Origin: Paraglaciecola sp030730205
GTDB lineage: Bacteria; Pseudomonadota; Gammaproteobacteria; Enterobacterales; Alteromonadaceae
Assembly: GCF_052119645.1 (NCBI RefSeq)
Contig: NZ_JBGQOM010000003.1
Coordinates: forward strand, 248,001 to 312,000
Length of the DNA: 64,000 nucleotides
Direction: 5' to 3'
In this document: in pieces, positions 25,827 to 34,956 of the stretch
Numbering within the stretch: position 1 is the first letter of the stretch
Layout: every line of letters starts with the position of its first letter
Made by a program: the position numbers and the translations under genes
The notes under the pieces: generated by a model
Databases searched by the model: none
Told to the model about the DNA's origin: nothing
The model's input: only the letters and a program-made list of their open reading frames with translations

Positions 25827-27005
25827 ATGAAAAAAATTACATTAGCAGCAAGTATATTGCTAGCTCTTTCGACTCAAGCCTTTGCTGAACCGGGCAAAGA
25901 GGGCGACAAATGGGTTGCTGGCTTCGGTGAATATTATTCAACTGATCAAGAAATTTCTGGCTTTCCTTATTACTATAGTGACGCAGTTGGTTTAGGCGCT
26001 GAGCTTGGCTTTAGGTTCAAACCAGAGTGGGCTGCTCGTTTAGAGTTTTCACATTTAAGTGTAAATGCAGGCCCTGAAGGTAAAGACTCATCAAGTAATC
26101 GTGTTGGAGCAGATATTTTATATTTCTTACCTGATGATCTACTTTACGTTTTTGGTGGAATTAAGCGTAATGATATCGTTGAAGATGCAATGCTTATCAA
26201 TATCGGTCTAGGTAAACATTGGGACCTAAATGACAAGTTTAAGCTAATAACTGAGATTGCCGCTTACAACGATGTCGATACTGATAACAAAGATATTGGT
26301 CTTAAGTTAGGCCTAGCTTATTCATTCGGTGAAAGCGGCCCTGCTAAGGCAAAAGATAGCGACAACGACGGTGTTAATGACACCCTAGATATGTGTCCTA
26401 ACACGGCGCCAGGTACACAAGTTGATGCCAAAGGCTGTGATATTGACCAAGATAAAGATGGCGTGTTAAACAGTTTAGACCTATGTCCTAACACTCCTGC
26501 TGGCACAAAAGTCAACAGTAATGGTTGTGCAATCGGCGCAGACGCAGACGGCGACGGTGTTGCTGATGCCGATGACAAATGTGCTAATACACCAATAACA
26601 GATAAAGTAGATGCAGTAGGTTGTAGCGTCTTTATGGAAGAAGAAGTTAGCCAAGAATTGAAATTCACTTTTGCTAACAACAGTGCGGTGATTGTAAACC
26701 ACGTAAGTGACTTACAAGCCTTTGCTGATTTCATGAATCGTTATCCAAACACTGACACTGTAATTGAAGGTCATGCTTCAGCTCCAGGTGAAGCGGCTTA
26801 TAACTTACAACTGTCTCAGAAGCGTGCGGATGCAGTAAGAAAGTTACTGATCACTAAATATGGTATCGATGCTTCACGTATCACTGCTGTAGGTTTTGGT
26901 GAAACGCAATTATTAGATACTGCTAATACACCAGCAGCTAATGCTAAAAACCGTCGCATTACTGCAAAGGTGTCAGCTAGCAAACGCGTTAAAGTAGAAA
27001 AATAG
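25827..27005 (+). CDS. OmpA-family outer membrane porin with TSP3 repeats
   Basis: Abundant-type outer-membrane/peptidoglycan-anchor protein, 392 aa. Order: signal peptide (about 1-20, ending QAFA), an 8-strand beta-barrel domain (about 21-170, GAELGFRFKPEWAARLEFSH etc.), three calcium-binding thrombospondin type 3-like repeats (about 174-262: DSDNDGVNDTLDMCPNTAPG, DQDKDGVLNSLDLCPNTPAG, DADGDGVADADDKCANTP), and an OmpA C-terminal domain (about 270-385). The last includes VIEGHASAPGEAAYNLQLSQ and RADAVRKLL for peptidoglycan binding. AGGA lies before the ATG. It is monocistronic with its own long leader and terminator. Confidence 0.95.
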   Translation: MKKITLAASILLALSTQAFAEPGKEGDKWVAGFGEYYSTDQEISGFPYYYSDAVGLGAELGFRFKPEWAARLEFSHLSVNAGPEGKDSSSNRVGADILYFLPDDLLYVFGGIKRNDIVEDAMLINIGLGKHWDLNDKFKLITEIAAYNDVDTDNKDIGLKLGLAYSFGESGPAKAKDSDNDGVNDTLDMCPNTAPGTQVDAKGCDIDQDKDGVLNSLDLCPNTPAGTKVNSNGCAIGADADGDGVADADDKCANTPITDKVDAVGCSVFMEEEVSQELKFTFANNSAVIVNHVSDLQAFADFMNRYPNTDTVIEGHASAPGEAAYNLQLSQKRADAVRKLLITKYGIDASRITAVGFGETQLLDTANTPAANAKNRRITAKVSASKRVKVEK

Positions 27006-27030
27006 TCTTTCAATATTAGACGAACAACAA

Positions 27031-27058
27031 AAAGGAGATGCATTGCATCTCCTTTTTT
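27031..27058 (+). terminator. Rho-independent terminator of the OmpA-like gene
   Basis: AAAGGAGATGCA (27031-27042) pairs with TGCATCTCCTTT (27044-27055) and runs into T residues, about 25 bases after the stop. Confidence 0.9.
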
Positions 27059-27118
27059 TATGCTTAAATTCGAGTTTTATCAGCCTTACGAAGAGAGTTA
27101 CCCAGTAAAAAAGTCACC

Positions 27119-27141
27119 GCGCTTGTAAATTTTACAAGCGC
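27119..27141 (-). terminator. Hairpin after dnaB, possible terminator
   Basis: GCGCTTGTAAA/TTTACAAGCGC (27119-27129 and 27131-27141) is a perfect 11-bp stem 23 bases beyond the dnaB stop. On the minus strand a six-T run follows after a few bases (GGTGAC then TTTTTT), so termination is plausible though the T-run is not directly adjacent. Confidence 0.55.
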
Positions 27142-27164
27142 TTACTTCTAACCTTTTTCAAGGT

Positions 27165-28571
27165 TTAATAATCATCGGCAACAGCCGGTCCTGCGTAATT
27201 ATCAAAGCGCGAGAATTGACCTTGGAAAGTCAATCTACTGGTACCAATGGGACCATTACGCTGTTTACCAATAATGATTTCCGCAACACCTTTATCAGTA
27301 CTTTCCTCGTGGTACACCTCATCACGATAAATAAACATGATTAAATCCGCGTCTTGCTCTATTGAACCAGATTCACGCAAATCTGAATTAATCGGTCTTT
27401 TATCGGCTCGTTGCTCTAGTCCACGGTTTAACTGAGATAAAGCGACAACTGGCACTTCAAGCTCTTTTGCTAGGGCCTTGAGTGAACGAGAAATTTCAGC
27501 AATTTCCAAGGTACGATTATCACTTAAACTGGGAACCCGCATGAGTTGCAAATAGTCAATCATGATAAGACTGATACCGCCACGATCTCGAGCAAGTTTA
27601 CGAGCACGTGTGCGCACATCCATGGGGGTTAAGCCTGATGAATCGTCGATAAATAAATTATCTTTATCTTTGAGCATCGCCATCGTGTTAGAAATACGCG
27701 CCCAATCTTCATCGTTAAGCTGAGCGGTACGAATTTTCGTTTGATCTACTCGACTTAATGAAGCCAACATCCTCATCATGATTTGTTCAGAAGGCATCTC
27801 TAAACTAAAGACCAATACAGGTTTCGTTTCGAGTAACATCGCGTTTTCGCATAAATTCATGGCAAAGGTGGTTTTACCCATTGAAGGACGCGCTGCTACA
27901 ATGATCAAATCAGAAGGCTGTAAACCACTGGTTTTTTTATCTAAATCCGTATAACCAGTAGAAACACCAGTCACTTCTTTATTACTTTTTACCAGTATTT
28001 CTAAACGATCAATGGTCTTACCCAGCACAGATTCTACGTTTTTTGGGCCTTCATCTTTGCCCGTCCGTTTTTCAGCAATTTCGAATACTTTGCTTTCTGC
28101 CATATCCAGAATTTCGCCGCTATTGCGGCCTTCCGGATTATATCCCGCTTCAGCAATTTCATGTGCTACACCAATCAATTCACGGGTTACTGCGCGTTCT
28201 TTTATAATTTGTGCATAGGCTGTAACGTTTGCGGCACTTGGCGTATTACGCGCAAGTTCACCTAAATAAGCAAAGCCACCAGCGTCTTCTAATTCATTAC
28301 GCTCTTCTAAATCTTCAGAAACAGTAATTAAATCAATTGGCTGGCTTTTGCTTAATAAACGTAAAATTGCGCGAAAAATGATTTGATGAGAACGATTATA
28401 AAAATCTTCATCGTTGACTAATTCAGCTACTTTGTCCCACGCATCAGGAGCAATTAACATACTACCGAGTACAGACTGCTCAGCCTCTATAGAATGGGGG
28501 GGTATTTTTAAGCGCTCAACTTTTGGATCGGCATTTTTTTTCGATGTATCTTTCACGAATTTGCAGGTCAT
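27165..28571 (-). CDS. dnaB: Replicative DNA helicase DnaB
   Basis: Hexameric 5'-3' helicase of the replication fork, 468 aa. An N-terminal domain (about residues 20-170) begins KIPPHSIEAEQSVLGSML, as in E. coli. The RecA-like domain has Walker A AARPSMGKTTFAMNL (about 230-244), DYLQLM of Walker B, SRSLKALAKELEVPVVALSQ and ESGSIEQDADLIMFIYRDE. No intein is present, which is worth stating because DnaB is a common intein host. The first ATG (MTCKFVKDTSKK) lacks a strong ribosome site, so the exact start is uncertain by a few residues. It is divergent from the UDG-like gene. Confidence 0.97.
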   Translation of the reverse strand: MTCKFVKDTSKKNADPKVERLKIPPHSIEAEQSVLGSMLIAPDAWDKVAELVNDEDFYNRSHQIIFRAILRLLSKSQPIDLITVSEDLEERNELEDAGGFAYLGELARNTPSAANVTAYAQIIKERAVTRELIGVAHEIAEAGYNPEGRNSGEILDMAESKVFEIAEKRTGKDEGPKNVESVLGKTIDRLEILVKSNKEVTGVSTGYTDLDKKTSGLQPSDLIIVAARPSMGKTTFAMNLCENAMLLETKPVLVFSLEMPSEQIMMRMLASLSRVDQTKIRTAQLNDEDWARISNTMAMLKDKDNLFIDDSSGLTPMDVRTRARKLARDRGGISLIMIDYLQLMRVPSLSDNRTLEIAEISRSLKALAKELEVPVVALSQLNRGLEQRADKRPINSDLRESGSIEQDADLIMFIYRDEVYHEESTDKGVAEIIIGKQRNGPIGTSRLTFQGQFSRFDNYAGPAVADDY

Positions 28572-28797
28572 TAGGTGAATAATGGCCGATAAGTATGCGT
28601 CAAAATCACCGACATAGGAAGTTAAGTATTAAGGCAGGCCATGCACAAAAAGCTTCTTTTAACTTGCCTCAATCATAATTTTTTATATATAAAACAATCG
28701 CTTGAAAACCGCTTTTGGCTCATTATTTTATAGCGTTTTTTTTACATGGTAGTAGGCTGTGCTGATGTTTTAAGTCCTCGGAAACCCAACTCAATAC

Positions 28798-29409
28798 ATG
28801 TCTCCTTTTAATTCATTGCTAAGCGAAATAAAACGTTGCCAAGTGTGTAGTCCATTTTTAGCCCTTGGCGCTAAGCCCATTTTACAGATACACCCGAAAG
28901 CTAAGATATTACTGGCGGGGCAAGCACCTGGTAAACAGGCTCATCTGTCGGGTAGACCTTTTAATGATCCTAGTGGAGAGCGTCTGCGGAGCTGGTTAGG
29001 TGTCGAGCATAAAGAGTTTTATGATGCAACTCAGATAGCGATTCTACCAATGGGGCTATGTTATCCCGGTAAGGGCCGCAGTGGCGACTTACCCCCAAGA
29101 CCAGAATGCGCTGTTACATGGCATGAGCGAATTTTGACGGCCCTACCCAAGATAGAATTGATCCTGGTAATCGGAAAATATGCACAGTCTTATTACCTAA
29201 ACAAACCGTCTGCCTCAGTAAGCCAATTAGCGCAGAGCTGGTTAAAAAATCCCAGCCAGATAATTTCCTTACCGCATCCAAGCCCACGCAATAATAGTTG
29301 GCTCAAACGCAATAATAGTTGGCTCAAACGCAATACTTGGTTTGAAAAGGAGATGGTGCCGATGATTCAAATGCAGGTAAAAAACTATCTAAATCCGACT
29401 AACTCATGA
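28798..29409 (+). CDS. Uracil-DNA glycosylase superfamily protein (Fe-S family-4/5-like pattern)
   Basis: Predicted DNA-repair glycosylase fold, 203 aa. Motif 1 is GQAPGKQAHLSGRPFNDPSG, and the C-terminal LPHPSPRNN corresponds to motif 2. Four cysteines, Cys14, Cys17, Cys88 and Cys104 (C-x2-C-x70-C-x15-C), fit the 4Fe-4S pattern of family 4/5 uracil-DNA glycosylases, although activity of this subgroup is not assured. The gene carries a perfect 21-bp tandem duplication (29287-29328) that repeats NSWLKRN right after motif 2. It is convergent with recQ (5-bp gap) and divergent from dnaB. Confidence 0.82.
   Translation: MSPFNSLLSEIKRCQVCSPFLALGAKPILQIHPKAKILLAGQAPGKQAHLSGRPFNDPSGERLRSWLGVEHKEFYDATQIAILPMGLCYPGKGRSGDLPPRPECAVTWHERILTALPKIELILVIGKYAQSYYLNKPSASVSQLAQSWLKNPSQIISLPHPSPRNNSWLKRNNSWLKRNTWFEKEMVPMIQMQVKNYLNPTNS
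29287..29335 (+). repeat. 21-bp tandem duplication inside the UDG-like gene
   Basis: Two perfect copies of CGCAATAATAGTTGGCTCAA plus A (29287-29307 and 29308-29328), then the first 7 bases of a third (29329-29335). It is in frame, adding seven residues (NSWLKRN) beside the substrate-binding motif. The identity of the copies suggests recent slippage. Confidence 0.95.
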
Positions 29410-29414
29410 CTATA

Positions 29415-31217
29415 CTAAGCTAAATGTCTTGCAATAGCGTCAATAAATCGTGGGCCATAGCGCTCTAGTTTGGTTTGACCTACTCCTGAAACTGCTAAAA
29501 ATTCATGACTTGATTGCGGGCATTTTACTGCCATATCAGCCAAGCTTGCATCACTGAATACCACAAAGGGCGGAACATCATCTTGTTCGGCAATGTTTTT
29601 GCGTAAATGTTTGAGTTTGGCAAACAGTGCTCGATCGTAGTCTTGCTCAATGGCGCGCTTATTATTGCTTAAATCTATTGTCAAACGCGGCACAGCCAAT
29701 TCTACATGCTGATTTTGACGCAAAACGGGGCGAGCTGCTTCAGTTAACTTAAGCACCGAATGTTGCGTGATATCCACCCGAAGAAAGCCCCTATGGATCA
29801 GTTGATTGATAATGTTGTGCCAATAAGCATCACTTTGCTCCTTTCCTATGGCAAAGGTACTCAGTTTGTCGTGCTGCAAGTCAATAATGCGTTTTAATTG
29901 TTTCCCTCGTAACACATCAATTAAGTATTGACTGGCAACCTGTTGGGATAAACGATAGACACAAGACAACACCTTTTGCGCATCAATAGTGCCGTCAAAC
30001 GCCTTAGGGGGATCCAAACAAATATCACAGTTTTGACATTGGCCGGCGGAATATTCAGCAAAATAATTAAGTAAAATTTGTCGCCTACAAGTTTGCGCTT
30101 CACCAAAGGCTTCCATCGCGGCAAATTTTTGTAATTCGACTTCATTACGCGCTTCGTTTTCACCACTAGCGATCCACTGCCTAATACGTGCTGCATCTTT
30201 CTCATCGTATAGTAATAAGGCTTCAGAAGGCATGCCGTCACGCCCAGCGCGACCAATTTCTTGATAGTAAGACTCAATACTACGAGGCAAATCAAAGTGC
30301 ACAACAAACCGTACGTTTGACTTATCAATGCCCATGCCAAAAGCGACTGTCGCGACGATAATATCAATTTTGTCTTGAATAAAATCACGCTGAATGAGAT
30401 CTCGAACGCCGCCTTCTAAACCCGCATGATAACCCGCGCAATTTACCCCTTGCTTCGCTAGGGCTAAGGTCAAATCATCTACTTTCTTACGGCTATTACA
30501 ATAAATAATGCCGCTACCGTCTTGCTGTTTTACAAACTGTATCACTTGCTCTGTTGCTTTGTATTTAGTCACTTGGTTGTAACGGATATTTGGCCGATCA
30601 AAACTTCCCTTGAACACAAAGGGCTGCACTAGGTTAAGCTGTTGAACGATATCGGCGCGGGTGGCTAAATCGGCGGTTGCGGTCAAACCGAGTATTGGAA
30701 CATGAGGAAACTGCTGTTTTATTTGCCCTAATAGACGATAATCTTTACGAAAATCATGGCCCCAATGCGATACACAGTGGGCTTCATCTACCGCAAATAA
30801 ACTGATAGTTAAGTTATGCAAACGTTCGATAAAGTCGAGTTTCATTAAACGCTCTGGAGCCACATATACTAATTTATAACGTCCATCTTGCATGCCACGA
30901 AAAACACTTAACAACTGCTCAGAATTGAGATTAGAGTTGATGTACGCGGCTTCAACGCCATATGCATTTAATGCATCAACTTGATCTTTCATTAATGAAA
31001 TTAACGGTGATACAACAATACTTAAACCCGGCAAAACAAGCGCTGGTATTTGGTAACAGAGCGATTTGCCGCCGCCAGTGGGCATTAAAACTAAGGTATC
31101 GCGTTGCGCTAACACCTGTTCAATGACTTCTGCTTGCCCAGCTCTAAACTCGGTATAACCAAAAATGTTATTGAGTAAGGTGGTGGCTTGTTGCATCAAA
31201 GAAATAGGGGCAGTCAA
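29415..31217 (-). CDS. recQ: ATP-dependent DNA helicase RecQ
   Basis: 3'-5' DNA helicase of recombination and replication restart, 600 aa. Helicase motifs: Walker A MPTGGGKSLCYQIPA (about residues 45-59), DEAHCVSHWGHDFRKDY (motif II and aromatic loop), LTATAD, FDRPNIRY, and the motif VI region YYQEIGRAGRDG. The zinc site is CRRQILLNYF...CQNCDIC (about 382-404), followed by the winged-helix RQC domain. A C-terminal HRDC domain (about 525-600: ALFAKLKHLRKNIAEQDDVP) completes the usual architecture. The open frame starts with TTG at 31217; an ATG at 31196 is an alternative. The 5' end is therefore uncertain by seven codons. Confidence 0.97.
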   Translation of the reverse strand: MTAPISLMQQATTLLNNIFGYTEFRAGQAEVIEQVLAQRDTLVLMPTGGGKSLCYQIPALVLPGLSIVVSPLISLMKDQVDALNAYGVEAAYINSNLNSEQLLSVFRGMQDGRYKLVYVAPERLMKLDFIERLHNLTISLFAVDEAHCVSHWGHDFRKDYRLLGQIKQQFPHVPILGLTATADLATRADIVQQLNLVQPFVFKGSFDRPNIRYNQVTKYKATEQVIQFVKQQDGSGIIYCNSRKKVDDLTLALAKQGVNCAGYHAGLEGGVRDLIQRDFIQDKIDIIVATVAFGMGIDKSNVRFVVHFDLPRSIESYYQEIGRAGRDGMPSEALLLYDEKDAARIRQWIASGENEARNEVELQKFAAMEAFGEAQTCRRQILLNYFAEYSAGQCQNCDICLDPPKAFDGTIDAQKVLSCVYRLSQQVASQYLIDVLRGKQLKRIIDLQHDKLSTFAIGKEQSDAYWHNIINQLIHRGFLRVDITQHSVLKLTEAARPVLRQNQHVELAVPRLTIDLSNNKRAIEQDYDRALFAKLKHLRKNIAEQDDVPPFVVFSDASLADMAVKCPQSSHEFLAVSGVGQTKLERYGPRFIDAIARHLA

Positions 31218-31426
31218 ATATCAACTCATCGTCATAAATTAAGGCCCGCAAGTCTAAAGGTTTTTTAGCTGTGCTTCACGAGCTTAGTAATAAAAATGTG
31301 CACAAAGACTAAGAATAAAAGTCTATCGCGTCGTTTTCATTTACCTCTACATGACACGCAGAGACGATTCAAGGTACTATCGGCGCTGGAAGCGATAGAG
31401 CATCCCCATACTGAATACGGAAGGAC

Positions 31427-32050
31427 ATGATGGACGATTTAATTAGACAATTTGTATTACTGTGGGCTGTCATTGATCCCATCGGCACTATTCCCGTTTT
31501 TATCGCTGTCACCATCGGTATGAGTGGCAAACTTGTGCGCCAAGTAGCCATTAAAGCGACGTTAGTTGCGGCTATCGTGCTGATATTTTTTGTATTGGTA
31601 GGTGAATATCTGTTAGATGCCATGCAAATTCCCCTATCCGCCTTTCAAATTGCGGGCGGCATAATTTTATTCCTCTTCGCGTTAACCATGATTTTTGGTG
31701 AAAGCAAACCTGAAACTGAGTTACATCTAGTGGAGAGCAATATGCACAAATATGTATTTCCACTTGCGATCCCCTCTATTGCATCCCCTGGGGCGATGAT
31801 GGCGGCGGTACTCCTTACAGACAATCATCGATTTTCTTGGGTTCATCAGGGCGTGACAACACTCATCATTTTAAGTGTTCTGCTCATTACTCTTATTTTT
31901 ATGCTTCTGGCCAGCCGCATTCTCAATGTGATTGGCGAGGCCGGTGCGAGTGTAGTAAGTCGGGTAATGGGCATGATATTGGCGTCCATTGCCGTTAGTG
32001 CGGTGTTACATGGCATAAGCAGCTTCTTTAACTTGGCTGCTGGAACTTAA
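31427..32050 (+). CDS. MarC-family integral membrane protein
   Basis: Six-helix inner-membrane protein of the MarC/YhgN/YchE family, 207 aa. Conserved family blocks are present: LLWAVIDPIGTIPVFIAVT near the N-terminus, IAGGIILFLFALTMIFG, and FPLAIPSIASPGAMMAAVLL. The family was named from the mar locus, but a direct drug-resistance role is not supported; the transported substrate is unknown. AAGGA lies just ahead of the tandem ATGATG. The PaaI-like thioesterase follows after 2 bp, so the two form an operon. Confidence 0.93.
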   Translation: MMDDLIRQFVLLWAVIDPIGTIPVFIAVTIGMSGKLVRQVAIKATLVAAIVLIFFVLVGEYLLDAMQIPLSAFQIAGGIILFLFALTMIFGESKPETELHLVESNMHKYVFPLAIPSIASPGAMMAAVLLTDNHRFSWVHQGVTTLIILSVLLITLIFMLLASRILNVIGEAGASVVSRVMGMILASIAVSAVLHGISSFFNLAAGT

Positions 32051-32052
32051 CG

Positions 32053-32514
32053 ATGAGTCAATTAATTCAGGACGTAGCAAATCACATTACGCATTTTTTC
32101 AATGAAAATATGCCCTTCAATCAACTGTTGGGCATGCAAGTTAGCCGTTTAGATGACTTTCAAGCAGAGATAAAATTAAATTGGCACGATAATCTAATGG
32201 GCAATCCGGTTCACAAAATATTACATGGTGGAGTCACTGCTGCAGTGCTAGATACCGTCGGAAGTGTTGCTGCTCTCTTATATGGCGTAAAGAGCTTGCG
32301 TTCTGAAGCTGAGATTCAAACCTTCTACGCCCAACTTGCCAATGGTGGCACCTTGGACATGCGCGTTGATTATTTGCGGCCGGGAAAAGGTCAGCAGTTT
32401 ATCGCTAGCGCGCAAGTGATACGGCGTGGAAACAAAGTTGCTGTATGTCGGATGGATTTGCACAATGAAGCCAACGTGCACATCGCCACCGGCACCGCTA
32501 CCTATATTATTTAA
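32053..32514 (+). CDS. PaaI-type hotdog thioesterase
   Basis: Cytoplasmic acyl-CoA thioesterase of the PaaI/YigI group, 153 aa. The hallmark is HKILHGGVTAAVLDTVGSVA (about residues 57-76), with the conserved HGG and acidic Asp of the hotdog helix, then MRVDYLRPGKGQQFIASAQV and CRMDLHNEANVHIATGTATY. It begins 2 bp after the marC-family stop, indicating co-translation. Substrate unknown. Confidence 0.9.
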   Translation: MSQLIQDVANHITHFFNENMPFNQLLGMQVSRLDDFQAEIKLNWHDNLMGNPVHKILHGGVTAAVLDTVGSVAALLYGVKSLRSEAEIQTFYAQLANGGTLDMRVDYLRPGKGQQFIASAQVIRRGNKVAVCRMDLHNEANVHIATGTATYII

Positions 32515-32549
32515 GTGGTAGCGCCCTTACGCTGTGTTGTCAGGCTGCC

Positions 32550-32849
32550 CTATACCTCATTCATCGCCAGTAATGAGAGCCCTCGATTAGCATCTTCCAC
32601 CGCGCGTTTTTTCCAGTTTTGTTCAAGATGTTTGTGCGCTTGCTGATAATAATGTTGTGCGCGCTCAAAGCGTAATCGAGGGTCTCGTGCGACAGGTAGG
32701 ATAGCGACCCCATTGATTTTCACCCCTAACTGAATCAATTCTGGGGGCAATTTTTGAGTAGCTTGTTGGTGTTGTAGCGGCTCACTGATTGCAAATATAG
32801 AAGCCACTGAGCACAACACCAGTAAAAGTGTGATTGATATCGCTTTCAT
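32550..32849 (-). CDS. Hypothetical small exported protein
   Basis: Predicted secreted protein of 99 aa that I do not recognise. A signal peptide is clear (MKAISITLLLVLCSVASIFA, cleavage near residue 20). The mature part has KINGVAILPVARDPRLRFER, then a basic helical segment RAQHYYQQAHKHLEQNWKKR and a VEDANRGLSLLA tail. A good ribosome site (GAGGAG) precedes the ATG, which supports translation. It is convergent with the PaaI-like gene and faces a 610-bp gap. The helical tail resembles a short tetratricopeptide-like pair, but this is only an impression. Confidence 0.7.
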   Translation of the reverse strand: MKAISITLLLVLCSVASIFAISEPLQHQQATQKLPPELIQLGVKINGVAILPVARDPRLRFERAQHYYQQAHKHLEQNWKKRAVEDANRGLSLLAMNEV

Positions 32850-33459
32850 CGTATTCTCCTCATTCCGTAAGGCTTAAAAGTAGCCCTGCTGTTAGGTAAA
32901 AATGAACAAAACTGTCTTTAACTCATTATCTTTCTGAATGCATGTTGGCATTCGTCAGCTCTACACTATTAGTCCACCAAATGTAGCTAAGACTTAAGCC
33001 ACACGTTTACACACTGGGTTGCGTAGGCTAAAGAACCAAACCAATTAAAACGATGAATAGACTTGCCCAGCATGAGTGAACCTGTGTTGCCTTGTTGTTG
33101 GTTTATTTGAAAATCATGAGTTTTTTTCATACGTAAATTCTGCTTTAAATTGAGTGACTGCAGTCAATTAGCTAAATCAATGCCAAAAAATAACCTACTG
33201 TTTTTATTGGTAATTTTTTTGAAGCAAGCAGATTGATACGGTGTCTTAAGAATTATTTTCCGATGTACTTGTAAGAATTACCTTGAAACATGCCGTTAAA
33301 AAGGCATTAGTTATTGCAGTTAATATTAATTATACGAATAAAATATTATTTTTCTTGCTACAAAGCTTGCCCTGATATTGACCTACTCAGGTGAATAGCC
33401 CAGTATAATCGCTAAAAAATAGCAATGTGCAAATTGCAATACTAAAACAGGAACCCAAG
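32850..33459. other. Long intergenic region upstream of the NhaC-like gene
   Basis: 610 bp without a supported gene. It separates the core-gene block from the peptidoglycan scavenging island. It has no repeats of note; the only feature I can assign is the GAATA-N3-TATTA element at 33336-33348, 112 bp before the NhaC-like start. The rest is AT-rich and looks like promoter and spacer DNA. Confidence 0.45.
33336..33348. promoter_or_regulatory. Candidate RpiR operator, NhaC-like promoter
   Basis: GAATA-AAA-TATTA: 9 of 10 positions of the GAATA-N3-TATTC palindrome shared by the island's promoters. Confidence 0.45.
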
Positions 33460-34836
33460 ATGGACATCTATTCAATCATTCCACCCATCGTCGCCATCGT
33501 GGTGGTCTTTTGGAAAAAGGAAGTCATCCTCGCCTTATTTCTAGCTATATTAAGTGCCGAGTTTATTAGCCTGTTTGCCAGCCCCGACACCTCTTTATGG
33601 CTAACGCCCATTAATACCATTGAGCAAATTGTGAGTATTGTCAGTGATCCCGGCAATGCCAGAGTGTTGTTATTTAGTTTATTAGTTGGCGCTCTTTTGG
33701 CCTTTATACGGGATTCCGGTGGTGTAGCGGCCACAGTGAATTTTTTAATCAACAAAGGCATCGGTAAAAGCAAAAGGCAAGTGGGTAGTTTGACCATGTT
33801 TACGGGTATTGCGGTATTCATTGAGTCAAATTTAAGTGTGCTTACAGCTGGAATTCTAGCCCGCGGTTTATTCGACAAATACAAAATGAGCCGGGCGCGT
33901 TTAGCGTATATTATTGATAGTACGAGCGCCCCGGTGTGTATTTTAATACTACTCAATGGCTGGGGGTCTTTAGTATTAGGCTTGCTTAGCAATTATGAAC
34001 TCACTGAAACGCCAGTTAGCATTTTAGTAGGCACCATTCCCTTAAATTTTTACGCACTTATTACGCTATTTGTGGTGGCTTACACGATAGCCAAAGATAA
34101 AGTGCACGGTCCGATGAAAGAGGCCGAAAAACTGTGCGAAACCTCTAATCAGAGTTTAGAAAACACAGCTCCCACGAAAGCGCGTTTTATGCTACTGCCG
34201 CTAGGCGTCATGATATTTGGTATGATTGCATTTATGCTGTGGACGGGGCAAGGTAACTTAATTCAGGGTAGTGGCACTAAATCCGTACTGTATTCCACAT
34301 TTTTAGCTTGTGTTGTCGCCTATCTATTATTGCTATGGCACAAACGTTTTACTCATCATGAAGTTGTGCAGTTAGGCTTCAAAGGAATTGGTGAACTTCT
34401 ACCCGTTGTTACCATTGTCCTTTTATCACTTACCCTTGGTGCTAGCCTAAAAGAGCTAGGAACCGGTGTTTATGTCGCTGGACTCGTGGGGGATTACTTA
34501 CCTTTAGTGTTGGTTGCCCCGATGCTATTTATTGCTGGCGGTATTATGTCTTTCACCACCGGCACGTCCTGGGGTACCTTTGCCATACTCGTACCCATTG
34601 GTGTGCCACTCATTCAAACCCTAGGATTGCCACCTTCATTAGTGATTGCAGCAATACTCGGTGGTGGCGTGTTTGGTGATCACTGTTCACCTATTTCTGA
34701 TACAACGGCTATTTCATCTATTGCGGCAGGTTGCGACTTACTCACACACGTTAAAACACAAATGCCATACGCCTTATTTGCAGGTGCGTTGAGCATCGTT
34801 GCTTACACTGTTGCGAGTATTGTGATGATTGCATAA
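33460..34836 (+). CDS. NhaC-family (Na+/H+ antiporter-like) transporter
   Basis: Polytopic inner-membrane protein, 458 aa, with about 11-12 helices. It belongs to the NhaC antiporter family by motifs such as GGVAATVNFLINKG, TMFTGIAVFIESNLSVL, GGIMSFTTGTSWGTFAILVP and FGDHCSPISDTTAISSIAAG. The last is very typical of NhaC-like proteins, some of which carry organic substrates rather than protons. The frame opens at a GTG (33427), but ATG 33460 has AGGA about nine bases upstream. Its promoter region carries the island's shared palindrome, so I place it in the island as either a sodium/proton antiporter supporting sodium-coupled uptake or a muropeptide-product transporter (inference). Confidence 0.88.
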   Translation: MDIYSIIPPIVAIVVVFWKKEVILALFLAILSAEFISLFASPDTSLWLTPINTIEQIVSIVSDPGNARVLLFSLLVGALLAFIRDSGGVAATVNFLINKGIGKSKRQVGSLTMFTGIAVFIESNLSVLTAGILARGLFDKYKMSRARLAYIIDSTSAPVCILILLNGWGSLVLGLLSNYELTETPVSILVGTIPLNFYALITLFVVAYTIAKDKVHGPMKEAEKLCETSNQSLENTAPTKARFMLLPLGVMIFGMIAFMLWTGQGNLIQGSGTKSVLYSTFLACVVAYLLLLWHKRFTHHEVVQLGFKGIGELLPVVTIVLLSLTLGASLKELGTGVYVAGLVGDYLPLVLVAPMLFIAGGIMSFTTGTSWGTFAILVPIGVPLIQTLGLPPSLVIAAILGGGVFGDHCSPISDTTAISSIAAGCDLLTHVKTQMPYALFAGALSIVAYTVASIVMIA

Positions 34837-34905
34837 AACGATGGCAACAAGGTCTTTAGTGCGATGGTGAAAGCTGAATTATTATTTCTTATATACAAGC
34901 AATTG

Positions 34906-34920
34906 AGAATAAACTATTCT
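34906..34920. promoter_or_regulatory. Candidate RpiR operator, SSS symporter promoter
   Basis: AGAATA-AAC-TATTCT is a perfect 6+3+6 palindrome 37 bp before the symporter start, the best copy of the shared element. A weaker GAATT-ATT-ATTTC lies at 34876-34888. Confidence 0.6.
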
Positions 34921-34956
34921 AAAAACATTGATAAACCACAATAACAAGAGCGCTCA

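Noticed and set aside
26318..26734. 138-codon antisense open frame inside the OmpA-like gene
   Set aside because: Arises from the repetitive TSP3 coding region; no ribosome site and no plausible product.
27165..28571. Possible intein in dnaB
   Set aside because: The Walker A and following motifs are continuous and the length is normal.
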